Below, piece after piece: positions 1 to 10,263 of a stretch of DNA of 64,000 nucleotides. Every line of letters begins with the position of its first letter. The first letter of the stretch is position 1. The notes beneath the pieces were generated by a model. That model was not told where the DNA came from and ran no database searches. It saw only the letters and a list, made by a program, of their open reading frames with translations. Made by a program: the position numbers and the translations under genes. Origin of the DNA: Anadara kagoshimensis (Eukaryota; Mollusca; Bivalvia; Arcoida; Arcidae); contig CM037872.1 in NCBI GenBank assembly GCA_021292105.1, positions 12,116,791-12,180,790 on the forward strand. Direction: 5' to 3'.

Positions 1-1230
1 TATTCCCTTCAGTCCTTTTTAATTGAAATAAAAATATCATTTTTACATTTGTGTCACAAAATCATTGATGTGTTCTGTTAATGGATTTCGCCGCTGTACC
101 GCGTGATATTCCTTAACGTTTAAGTGGAATAAATATTTGCATTGGATATTGAATCATATCAGTTCATGTTTTCCGTTATACACGATAAGGAGTGTTAATC
201 TCTTGATACAGCAGTGGTAATCCCCTTTCATATGAAAGTTTCAACTTATACCAAAGCCGTGAAAGGAAAACATACCTGGAAACTTTACTAGCCGACAGGG
301 GTATTCTAAAGCACACTTATCGGTCACAGTACTTCTCACAGCAAAGAAAGGTTCGAAACCCCCTTTGGACGTCAAATTTGTCAGTTACATGTAGCTTGCA
401 GTAGGTCTATGGTACAACAGTTTCTTCCACAATTCCAATCTTAATTTAAACGCTTCGATATAAGTGAAAGAACCATAAATGCAGTTTTAACATTACAACG
501 CCACTCTAATGGTTCTGTCTCGTATCTCCTAAATACAGGTTCATGCCCTTGACTTGGACGAAAGACACTGTGTTTTCTACTTCTAATAGTTCAGGGTGGC
601 CTTTACGTCATATCAGAGAAATATGGCTTGTGGTAGCTCAGCATTTAGCGACTTAAGGTCTTAACGCTGACCCTCGGATTCGAAAACTTTGACTGGAATA
701 TTCAGCTCATTCCACTCGCTGCTTAGTCGGTATTACATGATCAGGTCTTATTTTTATTCCATCCCCATGCTGTACGTGAATTATTTACAATTTAGCGTTG
801 AATAACTTTTTCTACTCAATTAAAAATAATATAATAAGAACGTTATATCACGAAATATGATTAATCAAACAAATATACCTGCACATGTCTGAATCACAAT
901 TCCAAAAGCAAAGCAAAAACTTTGAAAACTGTGAAAAATTATGTTAAACACGTAAACGTCTTAGCAGCAATGCCGGCTGCTCCGGGAGGATAAACATATC
1001 TCTCATGCTTCATCGAGTTATTCCGTTGGTTGCTAGGTGTATGATATCTCTGTCTTACACCCCCTGTGTAAGACAAGCTACACGCACTGTGACGTCACAA
1101 GATAATCGTATGCAGAAATTGATATTGTGTCATTGAGCATAGCCATGTGGGTTTGTTTACGTCGAGAAATTTTAAAATACTTCCAAATTCAATATAACAG
1201 TGTTTTGTATGTATGGGAGAAAAAGAATCA
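1..1230. other. Intergenic, no gene seen
   Basis: No coding signal is visible. A tRNA-like stretch near 630-700 (GGTAGCTCAG followed about 45 bases later by GGATTCGAAA) looks like the head of an old SINE. A reverse-oriented fragment of dispersed family A lies at about 868-990. The rest shows nothing recognisable. Confidence 0.5.
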
Positions 1231-1370
1231 ATCACTACCGGTTGTGTGAGATAGAGAAATCTTAACCCGAAGTCTAATATTTCTATTCAGAACGAGCTTA
1301 GCGAAAGCTCTAAACAGAAATATTAGACCTCGGGTTAAGATTTCTCGTTCTCACACAACAGGTAGTGATA
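1231..1370. repeat. Foldback (inverted-repeat) element FB1
   Basis: The left arm begins ATCACTACCGGTTGTGTGAG and the right arm ends CTCACACAACAGGTAGTGAT. The arms pair over about 55 bases, including CTTAACCCGAAGTCTAATAT against its near complement. The loop carries a second small stem (GAGCTTAGCGAAAGCTC). The compact palindromic form suggests a foldback MITE; no transposase is inside. Confidence 0.75.
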
Positions 1371-1636
1371 GCTGCTAAGCTAGCTACTATCTTCTTGTGT
1401 GAAATCAAAATTGAGATTGGAAGGAAAGTAAAATTATGGGAAGATAGTCTATAGGATAAATCTAAGATCATGGATACAGATACAGATACAATGTACATTA
1501 TAATTGAAAATATTGTCATGACGACCATACAATTTCAACACGGATTAGTATGCAATGTTTGTTTTTTAATTGAAGCAGCAATATTTCCGAGTCAACTAAT
1601 TTTTATAGATTGCTTTATTGTACTGGGCAAAGCTCT

Positions 1637-2826
1637 ACCATAGGCGTAGGAGGGTTTTTAATATTGGGGGGAGGCAAACCGAAGCTATGTCTCTGTCGTG
1701 CCGCAGGTACGACCTCATGCAGAGTATGAGAGGGGTGCCTCCCCGAAAAAGTTTCAAAACTAAGTCCTGTCTAGACGCATTTTCAATGTATTTTGCAGCG
1801 TTTTGATAGGTTAAAATACTGTGATATCAAGGCAAGATTATATAAAATAACCGTATGACACAAGTTGCATAATCAACCCTTTCATTGGAGATGGATATGG
1901 TGGTACCCCGGAAAATTTTGCAGCGTTCTGAGTGAGAGACTGAAAAGCAGTGAAATATTAAGACAAAATTGTACAAATAACTGCATGACATGATTAATTT
2001 TTAAACGTACGGTACTCAACTCAATAAACTAATTAACCACACCAACCTTCATTTACCTTTGATGTACATCATTAAGTTGGCCATGAGATTTTTGTCTTGT
2101 TCTTTGAATATCATCAATGTCTTATTTTATTTTATTTTTTTAAGTCTGTTCAATCCAGTTTTTTCAAATACAATTTGTATGTAAAAAGTCTTGTATTTTC
2201 CAATTAAAATTATTTTTACTGACTAATGTTTAAACCCCACAATTATCTGGAACATCACACATCAAATTTCTCCGACTCAGTAAATTCTCCGAAATATATC
2301 CGTCTGTCTAAATTCCGTGAAGCAAACTCTACTGCCAAAGAACTTGAACATGTCTTGTATCTGAGGGAGCTGAATTTCTTATTTACTCATGTCAATATCA
2401 TTTTCATAGAGCACTCTGGTACTATTTGAAATGGAAACAGCGTTGCCATTGGCTGCATCGATAATGAGTTTCTCAATTTCGTCAACAACAGCTAAATGCT
2501 CGCACCTAGCATTGATATAATTCTCATCCCCCCTTTTAAAAAATCCTGGATCCGCCCCTGCCAATGGAGATGCTGTAAGCCGTTTCTAAGGGTGAATTTC
2601 AAAACGCCTTTTTACAAGTATAATGACGAAATTGATAATTGATTGGTTACCAGATGGACATTTCCTGTTAAAGCTTTTGGTACTTTTTTAGCACTTACAC
2701 TATAAACATAAACTATGAAACAAAATTTCACACAATATATTGCGGGGGCCTGTCTCTCCCCCCCTTCTCTGACCTTTGGGGATGGGGTTGGGGCCCTTCC
2801 CCTGCTCCTACGCCTATGTCTACCAT
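1637..2826. mobile_element. Non-autonomous element with terminal inverted repeats
   Basis: The left end reads TACCATAGGCGTAGGAG and the right end reads CTCCTACGCCTATGTC, so the ends are inverted copies of a CATAGGCGTAGGAG motif about 1.19 kb apart. The interior has no credible transposase. A short reverse-strand reading frame at 2379-2564 begins with the residues AGADPGFFKRG, which reads as translated repeat sequence rather than protein. G- and C-rich runs near 1660 and 2750 also mirror each other. It is probably a degraded DNA transposon; superfamily unknown. Confidence 0.5.
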
Positions 2827-5510
2827 GGCATAATAGCATAGTTGTGAAATATGAAACAAATACACCATAAGCAGGAGAAGCAGATGTTGTTTATGTGAAT
2901 ATAAATATCACGCCTTGTACACGCATTTTTAAAAGAAAAATAAATCGTAGATAATTCCGTAAATTGTCGAGTTTTCAAAACCTTGTATTTCTTTAACAAA
3001 CTCTGGCACCTTTGTACTGCTCTATTGCGTTGAATATATTAATATCTTTTCATTTTTTTAATAATTCGTTACACAAGGTGAAAATCGTCTTTCCCCAACA
3101 CGTGTATTTTTGCACAATTTCCATCAAAAATGTAACAAAAAAAGTCTTAAATTATCAATTTCGGTTTTATTTTTATATATACATCGTCACACTTGTGTAG
3201 ATAATGTCATAACTGTATCCCTCTTTCACGTTTTTCAACCAAATGGGTTTCACTTGAATTTTCTTACTTTGATTACCTTTAACCTGTTAACCAGACAGTT
3301 AACTTCTCTTGGGTTGTTTGTCAGTAATGTTCAGAGATTGTGTCAAACATGACAAAGAAGAATACAAAAACTAATAAATTTATAACAATAAATTCATTAT
3401 ATAAAAATAAGGAAATATTTAAGTTTAACAATATTTTTAAATTGATATGATAAATAGTATTTAATTTAATGCCAAAATCCGGAGAAAGAAATCTGATGCG
3501 TTTTAACTAAACTAAAATAACCATTTCTCGTATTTCTAAGTTATAAAATAAGTAGAAAAAATGAATTAAAATAAACCTTAACTTAAATTACGCTAAGCCT
3601 AACTATGAAATAGTTTTGAATTTAGACGCTACATGCCGAAAAATAGCCAAAATAAAATATCCTCTTAATTAATTACAATTCGTCTCTAATTAAGCACAAG
3701 ATATAAAGAAAAAAGGGTCAGACCTTTAGGTCTTCCACCGCAGTGAAAGAGGATTCTACCGCTATCATTGTAAAATATATCGTTTTGTGCTACAATCTGC
3801 ATATACTAGTACCTTTTTTGCAATAAAGATTATTATTATTATTATAATAGTGAAAGGGGATATAAAAGAAATGCGAGGCATTTATATAGCGTGAGTCTTT
3901 AGAAATAAAATAGCCAATGAAAACCAACGACAGTTTGCTACCAGAGCCAATCAAATCATAAGTTTATTCCCCGAACGCCTACTCGATGAAAAAAGAACAA
4001 GTAATTAGTTTAGAGATTAAGAGGCCTTCTGGAGGGACATAAATTTCAACACGGTTACCTGTAAACTTTTTTTATTTAAATAACATAAATTAGCAAATTC
4101 TCATCTTTGTATTAATAGAAATTTTATGCATACTTAACTTAAAAATCAACCAACAAACCCAATATGTAATATAAATGATTAATTTTATTCATATTATTAT
4201 TAGATTTAAACAATCAAAAACATACTAGGCACAAACTAACAAATAGCACTATTTTGCATTAAAGTATATACAAAGTGAAATAGATACATTAAAATTATTT
4301 TATTTATTTATTTATTTATTTATATTTATTTATTTATTTTTTTGCTTAATTATGTGATAAAATGTTGAATATTGAATTTAGCATATTTAACTTTTGAATT
4401 TTAAAAAAAATAAATAGATCAACAGAGAATATGAAATAAAATGGACAAAAATAAAATATGACAGAGCATATTTTGCCACGATGATAATCCTATGCTTTCA
4501 TATCGCATTCTGTCTTAGTTTTCACACTTTTCATTTCATTTTGATTGACCTACTTTTTATAGTTTTTGGTCCTTGGAATGATAAAATTTATTTCACGAAA
4601 TGGCTAATGAGAAAAATCTTTGGTATGACAAAACAGTTTGCCTTCAAATACTCAAATAACACAATGTAAAAATTCAACACTTCTTCCGACTAAATATGGT
4701 ATTTGAAATTTTATTTTCACCATTTATTTGAAAATTTATAACTTAGTAAAACTGATTGACAAATTTTTCGATTTTAATATTTATTTATCAGTCCCGTAGC
4801 AGAAAATTTAAAAGTGGAGGGGCCAAAATTTAAAGTGGAGGGACCAAAATAAGCCTACAGTGTGGTAAATAGAAAGAAAGATCATATAAATAAAAAACAA
4901 GACGAAAACGGGAAAAAATCATTTTCCGGAAACCGTATCGTCAACATAAAATTAATAATTCTTATTAAATTATACTGCACTTTAAAGAGATATCTACTGA
5001 CTTTTAATGAATTATATGTCTTAGAAACTAAATGAAATTTTAGCCAAAAATGTTCGGGGGCAGGCCCCTGCCTCCCCTTTCCTACGGGCCTGTTTATTAC
5101 GTTAAAATACAGGTAAATCATAGGTAAAATAACAGGAAAAGCTCCCTTGATACGCCCCTCAATCCCCATCTCTAATAAGGTGTTGTTAAATTTATGCGCG
5201 TAGGCGTTCGGGGAACACACCATCAAATCGTGTACGACCAGGGATGGCGAAAGTAAACCGGGAATGCAATTTACAAAACTGTAGAATGAACTTATGAAGA
5301 AATACTGCCGTAATTATCAAATGCGAGCTAAAATTTATTATAAGATGAAGATATAAAACGTAAGTTATCAAAATTAATCCGAAAAATTTACTATGAATGA
5401 AGTCAAACTAAAAATATACTGAAGCTAAGATGTCGCGCCATCACATTTAGAAAAAAAGTTGATAATTGGAAAATTGAAGTTACAGTGTTTGCAATATTAC
5501 TACTGATGGC
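2827..5510. other. Intergenic, no gene seen
   Basis: AT-rich DNA without convincing exons. It includes a TTTA microsatellite at about 4297-4340 and a degraded repeat at about 4795-5226 with GTGGAGGGGCCAAAAT and GGGGGCAGGCCCCTGCC motifs. A 114-codon reverse frame over the latter has no recognisable domain. Confidence 0.5.
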
Positions 5511-5703
5511 AACAATTAATCGGTTAATCGATAAATCAATCTAAACAACCGATTATCGATTTTGATTACAAAAATCGATTAATCGTTCTCCTTTATGTAC
5601 CCCAAAAATACGCAACAATTAATCGGTTAATCGATTAATCAATCAAACAACCGATTATCAATTTTAATTTAAAAAATCGATTAATCGTTCACCTTTATGT
5701 ACC
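5511..5703. repeat. Two-copy tandem of a self-complementary 102-bp unit
   Basis: The unit starting AACAATTAATCGGTTAATCG occurs at 5511 and again at 5613. Each copy also contains inverted motifs (AATCGGTTAATCGAT and ATCGATTAATCG), so each can fold into a hairpin. It resembles the end of a DNA transposon, but no partner end is visible. Confidence 0.7.
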
Positions 5704-6534
5704 CAAACATTACCTGACCGTTACACCTGTACGCTCAAATTAATAACACATACCTGATAGATGCATTTAAAACAGTGTTCAGTAGTTGTTTTTATTAATA
5801 ACAGTGGCGTAGCGTGCATATAAGTCACTAATTGAAGATTTTATGAGGGCGCTTTGCGCCCGATATGAAATATTGATTATACAAATAAAACGACTAAGAT
5901 ATAACATGGCAATTGCCTTCAATATTAGCTCCAAACAAAAGCTTTTCACAGCCTATACCCCCTTGATAAAAAATTGGAATCGCCCAACCGTAGGTAATGT
6001 TTCACCTGAATACACCTGTAATACCGCTTTCAATTTGCGAGTTGAATAAACTATGAAAACTAAATTCTTGTAAACTTAATTTATATACGATCTAAATTTA
6101 AGTACAAAATAAGCACATAATGTCCATTTTCACATAAATAGTGATATCCATCGAATCATATCCATCCCTAGGTCATCTCTGTATCCCGTAACCGGACTTA
6201 ATACATGAAGTTAATCTTCTTTAATCTTCTTCAATCCTCTTCATTGTCTGTATCTAAAATAAAACAAATATACTGTTTAAATACATGTATACGTGCATTG
6301 CAATGAGGAAGGGTGAGATGGGAATTGCAATGTTATATCTTATTCGTGTAATCAATATTTCTTATCGGGCGCTTTGCACCCTAATAAAATCATCAATTAT
6401 ACAAGATATAACATTGCAGTTTACCCAAAGTCAAAACTTTGTTCCCATATATATTCTTAAAGTCTGTATTTCAGCATGCATGGTATGTGGGTTTATAATA
6501 GAAACGTTTAAATGTACTTGCATAGGACTAATCT
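5704..6534. other. Intergenic with a duplicated short segment
   Basis: No gene is seen. A segment containing GGGCGCTTTGCGCCC followed by a stretch ending AAGATATAACAT occurs at about 5846-5910 and in diverged form at about 6366-6415. It is a dispersed repeat fragment of unknown type. Confidence 0.45.
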
Positions 6535-7281
6535 GCCATGATTAATAATCATTTATAGAAACACCTTCATCATTAGCCTTACTGGTTGATGCTTCCCGAG
6601 TGGAATGGGCCTTAAATTTAGCCGTATCAATACCATATAGACATCATTTTTTAATCCAGATAGCTATAGTATTTGGAGATACTTTCTTGTGTGGTTTGAT
6701 AATTGTTCCTAATAAAGGATCTGAAAAGTCATCTTTACTCTTAAAATATTCAGTGCGTGCTTAATATTCAATTAAACTTTGATAAACTCACAATTTACCA
6801 TTTTGTGGAAAACTGGAATAAAATACTTTCCTTGCGGAACAATCATGTTGCGTCTTAGATACACCTGACAAAGCTGATACCATTTGGTTTAATGCACATG
6901 TATTTCATGTCTAATCTGGAAATTTCTGATGATCGTTTAGGCGCAATGATAGCTAGTAACATGGTCAATTTCAGAGTTAACTGTAATTATAAATCCTCAT
7001 TTTCGGGTAATTTTATTTAAATATCGAAGAACAATGTCCAAATCCCTAATTTCCTTATATTTCGGTACAGGTGGATTACCCTTTAAAATACCCTTCATTA
7101 AACGTAAAACTAAGAAGTGTTTCCCTACTTGTTGGTTATCTATTTGTGGAAGAACTGAGGATATTGCTGATCTATGAACATTGATTGTACGATACTGAAA
7201 ACCTTCGTAATATAACCAACTAAGGTACTCTAACACTGGTGGTATAAACGCCGAAAAGGATAAATTTCCCTTTCCAAACAC
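6535..7281 (-). pseudogene. Decayed tyrosine recombinase of a DIRS-type retroelement
   Basis: The open part at 6997-7281 reads like the N-terminal SAM-like domain of DIRS tyrosine recombinases: LEYLSWLYYEGFQYRTINVH, then SAISSVLPQ, then LRLMKGILKGNPPVPKY and DLDIVLRYL. Downstream on the same strand the frame breaks repeatedly, but pieces such as LTLKLTMLLA and AHSTREASTSKANDEG (near 6540-6600) match the catalytic part, where an Arg follows an HSTR-type motif. No reverse transcriptase or intact ends are visible nearby. A YR-bearing Crypton-type DNA element is an alternative. The copy is dead. Confidence 0.65.
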
Positions 7282-7314
7282 CAGCTAAACCACTTTTTCC
7301 TCGCTGAATTGTAA

Positions 7315-7546
7315 GCCGGCAGCTAGCCTTGCATGAACATTTTCTGCACAATATGACGTCAGCTTATATGACGTCACAAAAGTCTATCTATGGGGATCAT
7401 ATATTTACAACGCTGGATAGTATTTAAATTTAATTATTAATAAATAATTAAATTTTAATACTACCCAGTGTTGTAAATTTTTTATATCTATGATCCCATA
7501 GACAGAATTTTTGACGTCATATTGTGCAGAGCTAGCTACCGGCGGT
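7315..7546. repeat. Foldback element FB2
   Basis: Arms start with GCCGGCAGCTAGC on the left and end with GCTAGCTACCGGC on the right. Both contain CTGCACAATATGACGTCA or its complement and a GTCTATCTATGGGGATCATA stretch. The centre is an AT-only palindrome around 7430-7455. The left arm holds an extra GACGTCA-containing insertion of about 15 bases. Confidence 0.8.
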
Positions 7547-7711
7547 TGCCATTGGCAATCAGCTGTGTTCCGCTTTTAGATTAATGCGCCATTTTTTGTT
7601 TTAATGCGCTGTTTTTTTGTTTCATGTGTATAATTTAATAAAAGATTACATGAATGTTATGAATATTGAACTTATTTTTGAATTTAATTATAAGGAATGA
7701 TTGTAATTTTT

Positions 7712-7814
7712 TCTATCTATGGGTCCATAGATAAAATTATTTGGTGCACCCGTATGTATAAACCACTTCGCGGTTTTATACCGCGTACACCAAATTATCT
7801 AATCTATGACCCCA
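7712..7814. repeat. Foldback element FB3
   Basis: A short inverted repeat: the left arm contains ATAGATAAAATTATTTGGTG and the right arm contains CACCAAATTATCTAATCTAT, with AAACCACTTCGCGGTTTTAT at the tip. It lies between FB2 and FB4. Confidence 0.7.
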
Positions 7815-7936
7815 TGATGGATAGTGGTGTAAAGTGTAGAAAAACAGAAGATGAAGTCTATAGACTCTAAATGTCCTCTTTAGACCGAATAGTAAAGTAC
7901 TATCAATCAAAAACAAACGTACTATATAACTAGACC

Positions 7937-8060
7937 CCTTGGTTTAAGGAAAATATGGAGGATTGTCTCCCCGAGGGAATATTATCTCTCCCGAGCCGAA
8001 AGACAATGGAGATAAAGTTCTCAAGGGGAGACAATCCTCTATATTTCCCTTAACCAAGGA
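7937..8060. repeat. Foldback element FB4
   Basis: The left arm CCTTGGTTTAAGGAAAATAT runs on through GGAGGATTGTCTCCCC. The right arm is GGGGAGACAATCCTCTATAT followed by TTCCCTTAACCAAGG. The arms pair over about 45 bases with few mismatches. Confidence 0.8.
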
Positions 8061-9534
8061 TTATACCGAACAATCCTTCTTTTTCTGTCAGTATCTCCCT
8101 TGGTAGCGTTGCGTGAATTGTAAAGTCTGTATCAACACTTCATTTGTAAGCAGATTTGGTCGTTGTATAAAGAAAAAATATTGGAAATTTTCATCTAATT
8201 GGTTGTTTTAGCTGGTGCAAAAAGGGTAAACCTTCAAATGTCAATGTCATTATTAACTTCAATTAAAAAGGTTTTCAAAATACTGGTTAATATTAGTATA
8301 ATAGAATATATTTTAAAAATGAATAAACTTATATTTTTTCTTAATTGTATCAAATATTTCAGAAAATGTCCTTTCTGATATTAATAAATACATATATTTT
8401 ACTTTTCTTAATTGTATTAGAACAAATGTTCTTTTTTAATTCTACACAATTTGTTCTTTGAAAACTTAAGATTTTTCATAAATCAGTGTTCCCCTACAAA
8501 AGCACATCTTTCTTTTTCTGGTGAAAGTTTAAGTGTTACATTTAATCTGCCTTGACAGTTTTTAGTTTTTACTTTGGTTTTGGGATGGTGATTTGGAATG
8601 TACTAGTATGTTTGTTTTGGTTTGAATCACCAATTGGAGTCTAAGAGCATATAGCGAGTCATAAGTATGAAATCAGATCAGGGGACTACTGTATAAGGAA
8701 TGATCGATAGGCATAATTTATATGCATAATGCGTTCAAATAGACATTATCATGGATTTTTAGCAGCCTACTATTTTAGACAAACAATAATCACGTGTTAA
8801 TGACTGTTCGTCACTTTACTATTCTACAATTGTACTAACCAAAACAAACATACCAAACCATATCCCAAAATCAACGTAAGAAGCAACGTATAAAATTTGA
8901 AAACATGCAAATTGAGTTAAACAGTTGAACACGAAACATAGAGGGCAATCGCTTCCTGTTTAACTAATTACAAACTCAACGCGCAAAACCAAAACTGAGA
9001 AAGAATGAAACACGGAACTACGTGACGCTAAACACACTCGTGACAATTATGGACACACATCCATTACACTAAAGAACTCAATAACTCAATATAGATTAAT
9101 ATGCATCTTCAATTCATTTAAAAAAATTATCGCAGAGCATTACTAATTACGTTTATATCTATACAACCCACAACCTCTGCATATAGTGGAATTGTATAAT
9201 ATGAGTTTAAATACGTGTATAGTTATTCAAATGGATAGTGTGTTCACAGTAACTAAATATAATCGGTGTATAGAAAAAAAACGCATTTGTATGAAAGACA
9301 AAGGAAATTTAAATCATCCAATAAAAAGAAAAAATTTAGATTACTATCTTAATGTCTTTTTTATCCTTAATCTTGACTTTAGCTCTTTCTTAAATAATGA
9401 AATGACATGGACTAGTATGTTTGTTTTTTATGCATACGTTTTGAAATCATCATCACAACACAAACATAATGATTTATAGGTAGTAAATCAGAAAGTATAT
9501 CTATATCTTTTGGTGATCTAGGATGTCAATTATC
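8061..9534. other. Intergenic, no gene seen
   Basis: AT-rich. It holds end fragments of family A, forward at about 8560-8625 (ending TAGTATGTTTGTTTTGG) and reverse at about 8836-8925 (starting CCAAAACAAACATACC). A 97-codon frame at 9186-9479 has no recognisable content. Confidence 0.5.
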
Positions 9535-9960
9535 GTCTAAATTGTACTTCTTTTTCATTGTTTAGTTTATGTTTTTAACCTTTTTTTAAAATTTATTTTA
9601 TTTTTGTAAAAGATAAATAGATATAGAGACATTATTATTATCAAAATCTTTCCATTGTTAGTTTTTGTTGTTTTTATCTTTGTTAATCTTAATTGTCTTT
9701 TTTTCTTTTTTTTTTTCTTGTAGGAGATAAATGGAAAAAACATTATTATTATCGAAATCTTTCCTTTGTTATTTTTGTTGTTTTTAAAGTTTTATTGTGT
9801 TTTCTTTCTTTTCTATCTTGTAGGAGATAAAGAGAAATAGACACATTATTATTATCAAAATCTTTCTTTTGTTATTTTTGTTGTTTTTACCTTTTAAAAT
9901 TTCTATTGTATTTTTCCTTATTTTTTTATCTTGTAAGGGATAAATAGGCACAGACACAAT
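9535..9960. repeat. Minisatellite just upstream of the transporter gene
   Basis: About three and a half copies of a 100-115-bp unit with the shared blocks GAGATAAATAGA, ACATTATTATTATCAAAATC and TTTGTTATTTTTGTTGTTTT, each closing with TTTCTTGTAG or TATCTTGTAG. Copies begin near 9608, 9723, 9823 and 9937, with a degraded one before. The array ends about 110 bp before the first coding ATG, so it may lie in the promoter, 5' UTR or a 5' intron. Confidence 0.8.
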
Positions 9961-10079
9961 TCCCACCACATTTCGTGCTCTACATGCTCCAATAATGATG
10001 ATATGTCTTGTTGTTCTCCCTAATTGCCAATGCAGTATATACTGGTTAGTATAGGAGTACCCAGTCCAAATCCATCAAT

Positions 10080-10263
10080 ATGACATCAGACAGAACATCA
10101 CTAGGATTTGTGTTAATTGGAAGTTTTGGTTTATTTTACACAACATTGGGTATGTTACAATCTTTTGGAGTGTTATACAGTGAACTTCTGGAACAATTTG
10201 ACAGTGGGAAAGCAGAGACTGGTTGGATATCGTCCTTGAGTACAGGTCTTCTTCTGATTTCTG
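10080..10263 (+). CDS. Transporter exon 1 (residues 1-61 plus one base)
   Basis: Starts ATG ACA TCA GAC. It encodes the short N-terminus, helix 1 and the start of helix 2. The donor is TCTG|GTATGA, phase 1. A 5' non-coding exon cannot be excluded. Confidence 0.88.

Noticed and set aside
2379-2564. Small reverse-strand protein starting AGADPGFFKRG
   Set aside because: This is translated interspersed repeat sequence inside the TIR-bounded element, with no continuation.
4882-5226. 114-codon reverse-strand frame
   Set aside because: It covers degraded repeat DNA (GGGGGCAGGCCCCTGCC block) and has no domain or codon pattern of a gene.
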